Below are positions 45,574-56,917 of a stretch of DNA of 64,000 nucleotides, in pieces. Location: the NCBI RefSeq assembly GCF_019097595.1, contig NC_080731.1, positions 5,554,071-5,618,070 of the forward strand, in the 5' to 3' direction. A program made the translations under genes and the position numbers. The stretch comes from Hemibagrus wyckioides (Eukaryota; Chordata; Actinopteri; Siluriformes; Bagridae). The notes beneath the pieces were generated by a model. That model was not told the origin of the DNA. It ran no database searches and saw only the letters and a list, made by a program, of their open reading frames with translations. Within the stretch, counting starts at the first letter, position 1. Each line of letters begins with the position of its first letter.

Positions 45574-47145
45574 CAGTGTCTCACAAAAGTGAGTACAGCC
45601 CTAAAACATTTTAGTATATCTTCTCAAAGGACAATAGTATAGAAATGAAACTTGGATATATTTTAGAGTAGTCAATGTCCAGCTTGTATAGCAGTATAGA
45701 TTTAGTCCTGTGAAAATAACTCAATATACAGCCATTAATGTCAAAATAGCTGGCAACAAAAGTGCACCCTAAGTGATAACAGCTTTATATCGTTTAACCA
45801 TGCAAAGTCACATGTCCTATTCATCATGTTCATGTTTTTGTCAGCTTGATAGGACCGTTCAAATTTGTGTATCTTTGGTGCTTTGAGTACAATTCACTCA
45901 TACTGACCACTGGATGATCAACATGGCAAAGAACTCTTAGAGTTACTCTCCACAAAGATGTTAGGCTACAAGAAGATCGGTAACTCCCTGAAAATGAGTT
46001 ACAGTACAGTGGCCAGGGTCATACAGAGGTTTTCCAAGACAGGTTCCACTCAGAACTGGCCTTGCAAGGGTCGACCAAAGAAGTTTTGAGTCCTCGTGCT
46101 GTGAGTCAGGTGCAGAAGCTGGCTTTAAAAAACAGACGCATGAGTGCTGCCAGCGTTGCTTTAGAGGTTGCAGAAGCAGGAGGTCAGCTTGTCAGTGCTC
46201 AGACACTGCACACTGCAACAAGTTGGTTTGCATGGCCGTCATCCCAGAAGGAAGCCCCTTCTGAAGCTGGCTCACAAGAAAGCCCGCAAAATAGTTTGCT
46301 GAAGACAACCTGTCCAAGAACATTAATTACTGGAACCTTGTCCTGTGGTCTGATGAGACTAATATAAACTTGTTTGGGTCAGATGGTGTCCAGCATGTGT
46401 GGCGACGCTCTGGTGACGAGTACCAAGAAAACTGTCTCTTGCCTACAGTTAAGCATGGTGGTTGTAGCATCATGGTCTGGGGCTGCATGAGTGCTGCTGG
46501 TACTGGGGGGCTGCGGTTCATTCAGGGGAAACATGGATTCCAGCCTGTACTGTGACATTCTGAAGCAGAACATGATGCCCTTCCTTCAAAAACTGGGCCA
46601 AACGGCAGTTTTCTAACATGATAATGACCCCAAACACACTGCCAAGATGACAACTGCCTTGCTGAGGAAGCTGAAGGTAAAGGTGATGGACTAGCCAAGT
46701 ATGTCTCCAGACCTGAACCCTATTGAGCACCTGTCGGGGATCCTCAAGCGGAAGGTGGAGAAGTGCCATATGACTAACATCCAGCAGCTCAGTGATATCA
46801 TTATGGAAGAGTGGAAGAGGATCACAGCAACAACATGTGCAGCTCTGGTGAACTCCATGCCCAGGAGGATTAAGGCTGTGCTAGATAACAATGGTGCTCT
46901 TGACACTTTGGACACAATTTTGACATGTTCACTTAGGGTGTACTCATTTACATTGCCAGTTATTTAGACAGTAAAGTCTGAGTTATTGTTAGAGGACAGT
47001 AAATCTGTACTGCTATACAAGTTGCACATTGACTACTCTAAAGTATATCCAAGTTTCATTTCTATACTATTATCCCTTGAGAACGTACAGTATAATAAAG
47101 TGGTTGCTGAAATGTGAGGGGTGTACTCACTTTTGTGAGATACTG
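45574..47145 (+). mobile_element. Tc1-like element with long inverted repeats (family D, about 1.57 kb)
   Basis: The ends begin cagtgtctcacaaaagtgag and, reversed, cagtatctcacaaaagtgag, flanked by TA. Terminal inverted repeats extend roughly 200 bp: the words agaaatgaaacttggatata and tagagtagtcaatgtccagc recur reversed near 47030-47065. This is the long-IR type seen in Tc1 relatives of fish and frogs. A dead transposase lies inside on the plus strand. Confidence 0.92.
45920..46960 (+). pseudogene. Tc1-like transposase, inactivated
   Basis: Plus-strand pieces in changing frames show STRSVLSPRA-type HTH remnants, CRKMSAAS-like KNRRMSAASVALEVAEAGGQ, WSDETNINLFGSDGVQHVWR, VKHGGCSIMVWGCMSAAGTG and [19 protein letters not shown]. 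Stop codons break the core at TAA 46614-46616, just before HDNDPKH (second Asp), and at TAG 46692-46694, where the family has Trp. Frameshifts also occur. The residues of the DDE triad are still readable, but the gene cannot produce a transposase. Confidence 0.88.
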
Positions 47146-47344
47146 TACACACATACAAAGATCACTCATCACAATTAATTTATTAATTTTTCCCAGGTAA
47201 ATAAATGTGTGAAAAAACAGTCTTTAAACTTTTGTGATGGCTTTAATGACTTCCCCCAGGTTTAAGATATTTATTTGTTCACTAAGCCCTAGTAATCTCC
47301 TTCAAAACTAATACAGTTAGTTTTGAAGGAGAGCAGCTTTGAGC

Positions 47345-47985
47345 CGTTAAGCCATGGACCTCAACAGAGAATTAAGGAAGATCTCTGAAGATGTGCTGTT
47401 GTATCCGGCACAGAGAAGTTAGCAGCGGATACATTTGTTGTTGTAGCTGTGAAGGGGAACCTCCATGGATCGGACTTGTTTGTCTGGCACGTCCCACAAA
47501 TGCTTGATGAGATTGAGATCTGGGGCCAAGTCAACATTTTGAACTTGACCCCGGATCTCACTAACTAACTCTTTGTGAAGTTAGTATGCAGTAATGTTCA
47601 CTGTAGATGGGATATGTCAACATGAAAATCAGAACCCAAGGTTTCCCAGCAGATACATAGCATCACATTGCCTCTCCTGGCTTGCCTTCTTCCCATAGTT
47701 TTTTTTGGTGCCATCTCTTCCATAGGCAAGTACCATGATGTAATAGTAAATTTCATCAGAGCATGCCACCTTCGTCCATTGCGCCAGGGTCCAGTTCTGA
47801 TGCTTACATGCCCATTGTATGAGCTTTCAGTGGTATACAGGATTCAGCATGGGCTCTCTGACAGCTACACAGCCTTATACACAACAAGCTGTGCCTTCTG
47901 ACCCCTTTCTATTATATCCAGCATGAACTTTTCAGCTATTTGTGCTACAGAAACTCTTCTGTGGGATCAAACCATACAGGCTATA
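47345..47985 (-). mobile_element. Old Tc1-like copy (family B)
   Basis: Reverse-complement blocks of the family B transposase occur in order: gaagatgtgctgttgtatcc, ggatcggacttgtttgtctg, cccacaaatgcttgatgaga, then aaggtttcccagcagataca, cttatacacaacaagctgtg and tctgtgggatcaaaccatac. Heavily mutated, with no open frame of use. Confidence 0.65.
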
Positions 47986-48929
47986 TAAGTGAAACTTGTT
48001 TCAAGCCAACGTCTCAACCATCATTATTTAAAGAGGCTAGATATCTCAGGTTGCTATACTATTACTACAGAAGAGTGGCTTTTTCTTTTATCTCAGTGTA
48101 CCACTAAAATTTTGTATGCAGAATTACAGATCTAGATTATTTTAAATATCTAGAATATTGCAAATATTGGTTATAACCTTTTGTCTGACAATTCATCTGA
48201 CCAAAACAAATAACACATACATAATTTATTGTTTAAAACTCAAAAGTTTGAAAGGCCAGAGCAAAGAGTCAACATAGATTATATAGAACTAAATGATGCT
48301 TCATACTGAATGCGTCTTTGAATCTTTGGATTTAGATTAAGAATTCTAGAAACCTTTGAGCAGAACTGTCAACTTTCAATTATGGCCTTCCTGGAGAACA
48401 TGTGTTTTAGAGATTTTAGGCATGCAGGGATTTTTATGTCTGTCGCCGCTGACCGAGGTGCTGAGCTTTGGTTCTTTAGCTGCAGTGGTTCCCTTATCTG
48501 AGGAACAAAGTGATGTAAGCATTAAGAAGTTTCCAATTCTAACTTACAACAATATGATATCTTTTCTGTCATTCAAAGTTGTTCTAACATATTTAGGGGG
48601 CATTAGCAGGAATTATGCCAAGATTGAGCCAAAAACAACCAGTGGGACTCTCCAATTAATTAAACCTTCACAGAGAAATGTAGCATACTGTAAGCAAAGA
48701 AATTTGTTGTGATATGGCATTCTGCTTTAAGGCAACCTGTATAATCCTGTAGCAAAGCGTGACTAAACAAGCATCATAAAGGTTATTCGTTCATTACAAT
48801 TCATAAAAATAAAGCATTCAGATTTTATCAGATACATAACCATGGACAGTACAACATGTCGTGAAATGCTTAATAACTGTTTGTGGCACAAGAAGTACAA
48901 TAAAGTCATTTATTTTAAACACTGATTTG
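47986..48929. other. Intergenic, nothing recognised
   Basis: AT-rich sequence. The open frame at 48356-48712 has no recognisable pattern, and I cannot connect it to an exon or family. Confidence 0.5.
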
Positions 48930-49455
48930 GCATACCATTATGACCACCTGCCTAATATTGTGTTGGTCCCCCTTTTGCTGCCAAAACAGCCCTGACCCAT
49001 TGAGGCATGGGCTCCACTAGATCCCTTGGTATCTGGCACCAAGATGTTAGCAGCTGATCCTTTAAATCCTGTAAGTTGCGAGGTCCATGGATCGGACTTG
49101 GTTTTTCAGCACATCCCACAGATGCTGGATTGGAATGAGATCTCCGGAATTTGGAGGCCAAACCAACACCTCAAACTCATTGTTGTGCTTATCAAACCAT
49201 TCCTGAACCATTTTTGCTTTGTGGCAAGGCACATTATTAAGGAGCTGTAACAATGCTCAGGTAGGTGGTACCTGCCAAAGTAACATCCACATGGATGGCA
49301 GGACTCAAGGTTTCCCAGCAGAACATTGCCTAAAACTTGACACTGCCTCTTCTGACTTCTGACACCTTTCTATTAGAACCAGCATTCACTTCTTCAGCAA
49401 TTTGAGTAACAGTAGCTTGTCTGTTGGATCGGATCACACGGGTCAGCCTTTGTGG
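48930..49455 (-). mobile_element. Tc1-like copy (family B), internally deleted
   Basis: Starts ggcataccattatgaccacc. The minus strand reads LLNNVPCHKAKMVQEWFDKH (second Asp changed to Asn), then IPIQHLWDVLKNQVRSMDL (Glu changed to Gln), and [10 protein letters not shown]. The right part reaches the gatcggatcacacgggtcag region, skipping the N-terminal half. Both visible catalytic positions are altered. Confidence 0.82.
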
Positions 49456-49938
49456 TGAGTGTGTGTGTATGTGTGTGTTGTTAGTATGAATACAGATCTG
49501 TGGCATGGCAGATCAGTATGACTACTGTAAATAAATTGCAATATATCCAATATTTTCTGTGCAAAAAAGTCTGTTTGACGTATTTGCTGTTGTGTAGAAA
49601 GTCCAGAAAAGTTGCATTGTCCTGGTTGATGGCCCAATTACCCATCAGAACCTCTATATGTCCTCCCCTTTCAGTAGGGAGCAGAGCTGACCAAATAAAC
49701 ACTGACAGTATCAAAATGCCACAATAATGTGTGTTGATATGTAATACCATGTGCAATACCATACCATCTGCAATATCACATCATGTACAATATCATATTA
49801 TGTGCAGTATGTTCTAGTTCCCTAGCATGTTTTTTGTATACATTTTGTATATATAGAATATTTCATTTATTTTTCATTTCTATTTTTGAATACATTTTGT
49901 ACTTTTTCATATATCGATTATTTTGTTAATATTTATTT

Positions 49939-49976
49939 TTTCTTCTTCTTCTTCTTCTTCTTCTTCTTCTTCTTTC
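49939..49976. repeat. (TTC)n microsatellite
   Basis: About twelve TTC units within an AT-rich stretch. Confidence 0.95.
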
Positions 49977-50313
49977 TTTATTTTTTAATTTTTCTTAATC
50001 TGAAGCAGTCTTTGGTAAAAGAATTTTTCAGCATTAATAAAGTTCTAGCTTTTCTTAAAGGAGCTCCCCCTCATTCTCATGAGCACTCCCTTGACTGTAA
50101 CAGTGAGAAGACCTTTGCTATTCTTCTGGCCTCGATCCAGTGCTGCTGGCTATAGATAGACTAATGGTCAGAGAACTCAATATGACCCCTGGAGAGCCAC
50201 TTATTTTGCAGGATACTGCTCCCAAACCAGGCTGTGATGCTTCCAATCTGAATACTTTCAATGGTGCTGATGTAACTTAGAGGAAAGTCCATGTGTACTA
50301 TATAAGCTACATT

Positions 50314-50850
50314 TTACATTTACATTTACATTTCTGGCATTTGGCAGATGCTCTTATCCAGAGCGACATACATAAACAGCAGTTACGTTTTGCTGGGATT
50401 ATTTCCAGCTGATGAGCTGTCATCCAAGATGAAATGTCCGCCAGACATGCTGAGATCTGGGCAGAAGCTATGGTATCTGAGGGAGGGAAGGAGAAGATAA
50501 GTTGGGTATCATCAGCATAGCAGTGGTATGAAAAGCCATGTGAGGATATAACTTTGTCAAGAGTGTGGGTGTAGAGGGAGAAAAGGAGAGGACCAAGTAC
50601 TGAGCCTTGTGGGACACGAGTAGAGAGTCTGCATGGGGTAGATTTCGATCCCTTCCATGTTACCTGATATGAGCGACCATCCAGATAGGACGCAAACCAT
50701 TCCCATGCTGTTCCACAGATTCCAAGACTCCTGAGGGTGGACAAGAGAGTCTTGTGGTTAACCGTGTCAAATGCTGCAGAAAGGTCAAGGAGGATGAGGA
50801 CCGATGACATAGATTGAAATGGTATGTACAATGAGTTTAAATACAAAAAA
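50314..50850 (-). pseudogene. LINE reverse transcriptase fragment (L2/CR1-like)
   Basis: The minus strand encodes [60 protein letters not shown] and then [30 protein letters not shown] is RT motif A, PQGSVLGP motif B and YADD motif C, as in L2/CR1-type non-LTR retrotransposons. The copy is cut on both sides. At 50314-50375 a separate common fish repeat (gcatttggcagatgctctta, tccagagcgacatacataaa) adjoins it. Confidence 0.85.
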
Positions 50851-50959
50851 TTCCCTGCCTTTCCAGGTTGTGAGGCCAATAAATAGTTCCTTTCAATAGT
50901 TTCAAAGTCTTTAATGAAATATTCAGGTATTTTAAATATTTGTTTAATATGTCAGAAAT

Positions 50960-51130
50960 TACTGTTAACTCTCAGTGCTGGTCCCAAGCCCAGACAGATG
51001 GGAGTCTTGTGTCAGAAAGGGCATCTGGCCTGTGCCAAATCAAATGTGTGTCACATCAAATATGGAGACCAGATGATCCTCTGTGGTGACTCCCCGAAAA
51101 GGAAGCAGCCCATGAGAACTACCACAACAT
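50960..51130 (+). repeat. LINE-like 3' repeat fragment
   Basis: The words gtgctggtcccaagcccaga, agaaagggcatctggcctgt, gtgccaaatcaaatgtgtgt and ctgtggtgactccccgaaaa follow the order of a repeat tail common in fish. A short copy of its end is at 31334-31385. Confidence 0.5.
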
Positions 51131-52388
51131 GGAAATACCAGAGAAATACCACAACCACAACAAACTCATACTTAAGATTGGAAGTTATGTAATTAAGCAC
51201 TACAGATTTATTCAGCTTGTTTTTGCACAGCTATTTGGACAGCTGTGATAACAGTTTCTTCTGTGGTTTATACTACTACTAAAAAAATGTTCTTTTTTCT
51301 TTCTTTCTTTTCTTTTTATTTATTTATTTTTATTTCACCAAAGCTTAAGGGATAGATTGACAATTTGTTTAGGGATCAAGTGTATGTTCTACAGCCAGAC
51401 AAGTGGCTCTGAAATGTGTATTAAAGGGAAGAATGAATAGCTCTCGATACTAGGATAGTTTGAATACATGCTACTGTTTCCGAGATTAATAAGACCAGCT
51501 AAATGCAAAGTTTTCCCATCATATGAGATGTGCATAAAAATCAGGAAAGGTTTCTGTATGAATCTTAAATTTAATTAGTGCATCGTTTCCCTAGAAACGT
51601 CCTATTCTAATTTCAGAGCTAAGATTACTGAATGAAAGAAGATATTTAAAATAGTTTATCAGTCATTGATTACATCCTCTCAGAAATTCACACATTTGTA
51701 GCGTGCCTTAAGTCTCTAAGGTGTATTTTTTATAGATATTATTTTATATAGATATTGTGTGTTTCTGATATTACAAAAAGGACCATTAATAAAAGTTAAA
51801 TAGCTGCTTTATTATTATTGTTGTTGTTGTTGTTATTATAATAAAAATAAAAAACAAACCTTTTACCAATGCTTGGTACATACATAGTACATACTCACAT
51901 AAATCATATCCAGTATAACTTAACATAATATGCAATATCAGCACGGACATTGAGTACACGAGAACATAGAGACAGTAGTGAAGTACAGTATACAGCTGTA
52001 TATTAATACTGATGTGAAGTGGTTAAGGGATATTTTTTTATCCGAGAATCTATTTCATAAAGCGAGTAAGAAACAGATGTCTGTAAGTAGACTAATGTAA
52101 TCTAATTGTATTTATACAATGTAGTACGTACATTACACATGCATTATACAATGTAGTAAATGAAATGTAGTAAATGTACTTGTAGTAAATTGTAGTTACA
52201 AACACCAAGATTACATGTCATGATATGAGGGTTGCCATCAAAGATCTGAATGGAATGTACACATTCTTGTGCCAGCTGAACACACATGAACCAAGAAAGC
52301 ATGACCTTCCTGCACCAGTGTCTTTTCCCATATTTGTAATAGGAAAGTGTTTTAAAAAACGTATATGGAACATGAAATACTCATACTT

Positions 52389-52700
52389 TTAGCTTTCAGT
52401 AAAACCTCTTTTTCTGGACTGTTTTTTGACCATGATTGGTGGCGGCACCCTTGCGTTGCATACATTCCCCTTCCTTATGCCACTGAAAGACCTGATGCTT
52501 TTTTTGTGTTTTGTATTGAATGTATTGACTTTGAAATGATGGCCTGATGGTTTGCAGCCAACTGTGACCTCTTCATCACAGACACACAGGTATCGCCTAG
52601 GTTTGTCCACTGAGCTTAGGGTTCCAAATGAGCCTTTAGTTGAATCCCATCTGAACAGGAATTTGTTGGTGAAATCATTGATCGTGTTATGTGCATTAAT
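52389..52700 (-). CDS. IL-1-like copy 1, terminal coding exon
   Basis: Acceptor (minus) cctttgcag; stop TAA at 52391-52389. Encodes INAHNTINDFTNKFLFRWDS, TKGSFGTLSSVDKPRRYLCV, then CDEEVTVG and the copy-specific CKPSGHHFKVNTFNTKHKKS. It lacks the RMLRYTVE stretch present in copies 2-3. Confidence 0.75.
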   Translation of the reverse strand: MNAHNTINDFTNKFLFRWDSTKGSFGTLSSVDKPRRYLCVCDEEVTVGCKPSGHHFKVNTFNTKHKKSIRSFSGIRKGNVCNARVPPPIMVKKQSRKRGFTES

Positions 52701-53343
52701 CTGCAAAGGTGGAAGGGAAAATGACATTTAAAACCAAACATTAACCAAAAGGAATCAACTTTATCAGACGGGAAAATTAGCATGTTTCAGCATCATATAT
52801 AAAAGGCAAGGCATAAATAACTGGAAAAATATTTATCGGACATATTCAACATTTCAGTTCAATTTACTTTACATGAGGCATATATATTGTAATTTTAGCC
52901 TAAAACAAGACAGGACAAAGCTCTTATTGAAAATGAAGGTTATGTAGAGCAATTACCTCGAAACAGATTTTTTCCCCCTCCAATCCAAGAACATATTTTT
53001 GCTGATTCTTCTCAAAGCAGAATGCCAAGTATATTTTTTGGAATTTTCTCACTCTGTACACAGTCACTGAACAATGGAGAGATGTACATGACCAAATTAA
53101 AAATCACATTACAGACACAGGTACTCTATCACTCCTATGACATTAATGACATTTTATAAACACACACACATATCAGAATGTTAGAAAGATCTTGCTTTAC
53201 TTACAGTTTGGTTCTGAGCTCTGCACACTTTTCACAACAATCTTTCCATTGCACTCGCTTGTTTTTGAATGCTCGAAAGTTGCCAATTTTCCACCGCTGA
53301 TCTCCAGGCGTCCGGGAAAGCTCTCTGATTTGTTGGATCCCAT
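52389..53343 (-). CDS. Interleukin-1-family-like cytokine, copy 1
   Basis: Predicted 186-residue protein from exons 53205-53343, 52957-53066 and 52389-52700 (minus strand), all in phase with GT/AG junctions. Exon products: MGSNKSESFPGRLEISGGKL..., then TVYRVRKFQKIYLAFCFEKN...EKICFE, then INAHNTINDFTNKFLFRWDS... IL-1-type cytokines are beta-trefoil ligands. The family signature F/C-x-S-x3-P-x2-aromatic-L-C-T is matched by LSSVDKPRRYLCV (residues 111-123) except for L in place of F/C and V in place of T. The 37-residue middle unit ending '(L/F)E' at a phase-0 junction is the layout of mammalian IL-1 family genes. No signal peptide, as usual for the family. There is no long IL-1-beta-type propeptide, and a basic tail (KKQSRKRG) follows the fold. 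It differs from copies 2-3 by many replacements. Confidence 0.68.
52957..53066 (-). CDS. IL-1-like copy 1, middle coding exon
   Basis: Acceptor (minus) ttgttcag, donor gtaattgc. Encodes LTVYRVRKFQKIYLAFCFEK and NQQKYVLGLEGEKICFE. Confidence 0.78.
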
Positions 53344-53349
53344 TATTTA
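53205..53349 (-). CDS. IL-1-like copy 1, first coding exon
   Basis: Acceptor (minus) ttaatgcag, then taaata and ATG at 53343; donor GTAAGT. Encodes MGSNKSESFPGRLEISGGKL, ATFEHSKTSECNGKIVVKSV, QSSEPN. Confidence 0.78.
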
Positions 53350-53455
53350 CTGCATTAAATGACATTATATGGCTTTATATAACACAAGCTTACAATGAAT
53401 AGCTGCAAAGTGCCTAAACTTCAGAGTAGACAGCTGAGCATTGAGACATAGTGTA

Positions 53456-53456
<1 letters not shown>

Positions 53457-53503
<47 letters not shown>

Positions 53504-53515
53504 GTTGATTGATTG
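53457..53515. repeat. (GATT)n microsatellite in unit 1
   Basis: About 13 GATT units; units 2 and 3 have only about five with a GATC interruption (57701 and 62066). Confidence 0.95.
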
Positions 53516-53703
53516 CATTTTATAAAATATAACACCATGGATGGTAAAGTGAGGATGCGTTTTGATTTTTTGTGGTTCATTCCACATATATGCGATCATA
53601 TTTACATCACAACCTAGATATTCCTAAGATAATGAGATTTTTGTATCAGCTAGGTAATTAAGCCCTTTTTGAACTGGACATGTTTACATTCTTCATTTTG
53701 CTA

Positions 53704-53706
<3 letters not shown>

Positions 53707-53765
<59 letters not shown>

Positions 53766-53810
53766 TGATGATGATGATGATGATGATGATAAAATAAATA
53801 AATAAATACG
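53707..53810. repeat. (AAT)n, (GAT)n and (AAAT)n microsatellites in unit 1
   Basis: About 19 AAT units followed by GAT and AAAT units. The corresponding tracts at 57922 and 62283 have few AAT but similar GAT runs. Confidence 0.95.
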
Positions 53811-54031
53811 TTTTCATTTCTCTCTCTCTCTCTCTCTCTTTAAAAAATAATGAGCTTGTCCTTAAAAATAAATCCGACTACCAAATCATACACTGATCGC
53901 AGCAATAGAATATAGAACATTTTCGGGAATCTTTCGCTGAATCAACAAAGCATGACCAGGTATTAATATCTGCTATCTGTTTACAAAGAGTGTATGTTGA
54001 TGTTCCATAAATGCAATAAAAACACACTGAC

Positions 54032-54098
54032 CTGTCTTGAAGAAGAAATGCGTCGATTCTGCTTCTGCAGGACAGACACCAGGTCTGTAATATTTATA
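54032..54098 (-). promoter_or_regulatory. IL-1-like copy 1: TATA box and non-coding exon 1
   Basis: On the minus strand TATAAATA (54098-54091) is followed about 30 nt later by an ATG-free exon ending caagacag at 54032, with donor gtcagt. It splices to the taaataATG exon at 53349. A CCAAT-type box (attggccgg, reversed) lies just upstream of the TATA box. Confidence 0.65.
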
Positions 54099-54649
54099 GT
54101 CCAAAAAAACAGACTACCGGCCAATAAAAATAACCCAGCCCTATATCATATCTCAACGCATGCCCCTCCCAGAGATGTCCACAACTTCATTCACCATCAA
54201 CAGTATCTCAACATGTGCCGGAAACAAATTTTTAAAAAATTAACCCCTTACGTACATTTTATTACGTTATTTTCTGAGCTGTTAACTTTTTTCCCCCCCA
54301 GAAAATACTTCCAGCATGATGACATTATGATTGTTTAACAGTCATAACACCGGCTTTAAAACCATATAGCGCAAAAGTGAAGTGTGTATGCACAGAAATG
54401 TAAATAATTCATTATTGTCCTACACTCTTTGCGTTTACATTACACATCACCAGAAGAGGATTATTGTCTCAAACCTCTTTTGTCTGCTGCTCTTGGCCGT
54501 GAGCCACATTCTAATGGTTTAATCGGAAGGTTAGATGTAAAGGAAGTCTGCATTTTTCAGGTTTATTACCTATAGACTTTATCCAAGATCTTTGGCTTCT
54601 GTATTAATGTGCCAGTAAAGCTGAGAGGTCTTGTTGAGGGGGAGCTAAG

Positions 54650-54885
54650 GGGTCTTGTTCCAACATGATTCAGCATACCAGTGCCTGTGGGTTTGCCAAG
54701 GTTGGAGTGAGAAAAATCAAGTGTCCTGCACACATTACTGAGCTCAACCCTGCTGAAGATCTTTAGGATGAACTGGAACACTGACCCCAGATCTCCTCAC
54801 CCAACATCAGAACCTGACCTTACTAATGCACCTTTTTGTAAAAAGGCACACTTCAAATGGAGGTAATTATAACAGCAAAATTTAC
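54650..54885 (+). mobile_element. Tc1-like fragment (family E) in unit 1
   Basis: Words such as gtgcctgtgggtttgccaag, actgagctcaaccctgctga, tttaggatgaactggaacac and cctcacccaacatcag follow a degenerate Tc1 transposase C-terminus (the 'HLWDELEHR' region as LRMNWNT). The same fragment is in units 2 and 3. Confidence 0.65.
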
Positions 54886-55179
54886 ACCATTTTGTCTAGG
54901 GGTTTTTTTGTTAGTTAATAAAACAAAAACTTCCAAGAACAACAGGTTTTTTGAATATCTTACCTACATGTGAAGGAAAACTGTATCTATCATATTTTTT
55001 AAAAAGCATGGTTTAACATTTTGGTCAAGAGAGGCTTTTCATCCTTTATTAATCATTATTTATAAGCTTTCATGAGCCAATTCACTGAGCCCTGAGGCAA
55101 TTCAGGTAAAAGGAATGAGAATTCACCACAAATTGCATACCAGTCTATGGCATCAAACACACATACATACATACATACA

Positions 55180-55550
55180 CTGATCAGCCATAACATATGA
55201 GCACTGACAGGTGAAGTGAATAACACTGATCTTCTCCTCATCATGGCACCTGCTAGTGGGTGGGATATATTAGGTAACAAGTGAACATTTTGCCCTCAAA
55301 GTTGATGTGTTAGAAGCAGGAAAAATGGGCAAGCGTAAGGATTTGAGCGAGTTTGATGAAGGGCCAAATTGTGATGGCTAGACGACTGGATCAGAGCATC
55401 TCCAAAAGTGCAGCTCTTGTGGGGTGTTCCCAGTCTGCAGTGGTCAGTATCTATCAAAAGTGGTCCTGGGCGGCCAAGGTTTATTGGTGCACGTGGGGAG
55501 CGAAGGCTGGACCATGGAGCAATGGAAGAAGGTGCCCTGGAGATTTGTGA
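55180..55550 (+). mobile_element. Tc1-like fragment (family B), 5' part, in unit 1
   Basis: The end tgatcagccataacatatga is followed by a plus-strand transposase N-terminus: [13 protein letters not shown], then after a frameshift [36 protein letters not shown]. The DDE core is absent. The identical truncated copy in units 2-3 shows it inserted before the tandem duplication. Confidence 0.85.
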
Positions 55551-55805
55551 TTGTGATTTGATGCAGATTTCATAATATCCCTTTAAAAACTGGAAGACTG
55601 CTGTGACTGAAGACTTGGAAAAGTTTCTAAGCTTGATCGTACAAGATGATGTATTTTCTGCCAGGTTTTAGTCACGTCATAACCATTTGGACTGAAACCT
55701 GTGGTGTCATCATGCTGTTATCAACTTTAGCAACTTTTTTTATGATGTGCAATAACCAAGTGCATTTTCTTTTGTGATTATACAAATAATGTAAAAAAAT
55801 GTTCT

Positions 55806-55808
55806 TTT

Positions 55809-55866
<58 letters not shown>
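55806..55866. repeat. (TTTC)n microsatellite at unit 1/2 junction
   Basis: About 15 TTTC units exactly at the junction between tandem units; the matching tract at 60159-60233 has about 18. Confidence 0.95.
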
Positions 55867-55867
<1 letters not shown>

Positions 55868-56593
55868 CTCAATACTAGAGGATAGTTTGAATACATGCTA
55901 CTGTTTCTGAGATTAATACCTACATATTGTAAATAGTTTGAAGTATCTATACTTTTATAGATATTGTGCGTTTCTGATATTACGAAAAGGACCATTAATA
56001 AAAGTTAAATAGCTGCTTTATTATTTTTATTGTCTTTGTTATTATAAGAAAAATAAAAAACAAACCCTTTACCAATGCTTGGTACATACATAATTCATAT
56101 TCACATAAATCATATCCAGTATAACTTAACATAATATGCAATATCAGCACGGACATTGAGTACACGAGAACATAGAGACAATAGTGAAGTACAGTATACA
56201 GCTGTATATTAATACTGATGTGAAATGGTTAGGGGAAATTTTTTGTCAGAGAATCTATTTCATAAAGCAAGTAAGAAACAGATATTTGTAAGTAGACTAA
56301 TGTAATCTAATTGTATTTATACAATGTAGTACGTACATTACATATGCATTATACAATGTAGTAAATGAAATGTAGTAAATGTACTTGTAGTAAATTGTAG
56401 TTACAAACACCAAGATTACATGTCATGATATGAGGGTTGCCATCAAAGATCTGAATGGAATGTACACATTCTTGTGCCAGCTGAACACACATGAACCAAG
56501 AAAGCATGACCTTCCTGCACCAGTGTCTTTTCCCATATTTGTAATAGGAAAGTGTTTTAAAAAACGTATATGGAACATGAAATACTCATACTT

Positions 56594-56917
56594 TTAGCTT
56601 TCAGTAGAACCTCTTTTTCTGGATTGTTTTTTGACCTTGATTGGTGGCTCCACAGTGTAGCGCAGCATCCTTGCGTCGCATACATTTCCCCTCTTTTTGC
56701 CACTGAAAGACCTGCTGCTTTTTTTGGTTTTTGTATCAAGTGCATTGACTTTGAAAAGATGTTTTGGTTCGCAGCCAACCGTGACCTCTTCATCACAGAC
56801 ACACAGGTATCGCCTAGGTTTGTCCACTGAGCTTAGGGTTCCAAATGAGCCTTTAGTTGAATCCCATCTGAACAGGAATTTGTTGGTGAAATCATTGATC
56901 GTGTTATGTGCATTAAT
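56594..56917 (-). CDS. IL-1-like copy 2, terminal coding exon
   Basis: Acceptor (minus) ccattgcag; stop TAA at 56596-56594. The first 48 codons match copy 1 at the protein level. It then reads CEPKHLFKVNALDTKTKKSS, RSFSGKKRGNVCDARMLRYT and VEPPIKVKKQSRKRGSTES. Confidence 0.77.
   Translation of the reverse strand: MNAHNTINDFTNKFLFRWDSTKGSFGTLSSVDKPRRYLCVCDEEVTVGCEPKHLFKVNALDTKTKKSSRSFSGKKRGNVCDARMLRYTVEPPIKVKKQSRKRGSTES

Larger units (their letters stand above)
51280..55791. repeat. Tandem segmental duplication, unit 1 (4.5 kb)
   Basis: First of three direct copies. Its left edge, taaaaaaatgttcttttt followed by a TTTC-rich tract, recurs at 55792 and 60143. It carries IL-1-like gene copy 1 plus two Tc1 fragments. 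Relative to units 2-3 it has about 300 bp extra near 51460-51760, lacks the block at 57985-58135, and has a shorter CA run (53160). Confidence 0.93.

Noticed and set aside
48356..48712. 118-codon frame in intergenic DNA
   Set aside because: No recognisable pattern, no splice context and AT-rich composition like the surroundings.
53994..54338. Plus-strand frame MLMFHKCNKN..., recurring in units 2 and 3
   Set aside because: It is antisense to the TATA box and non-coding exon 1; its length and frame change between units through single-base indels.
55056..55280. Minus-strand frame MLPNISHPL..., recurring in units 2 and 3
   Set aside because: It overlaps a Tc1 fragment in antisense and shows no domain; identical only because of the tandem duplication.
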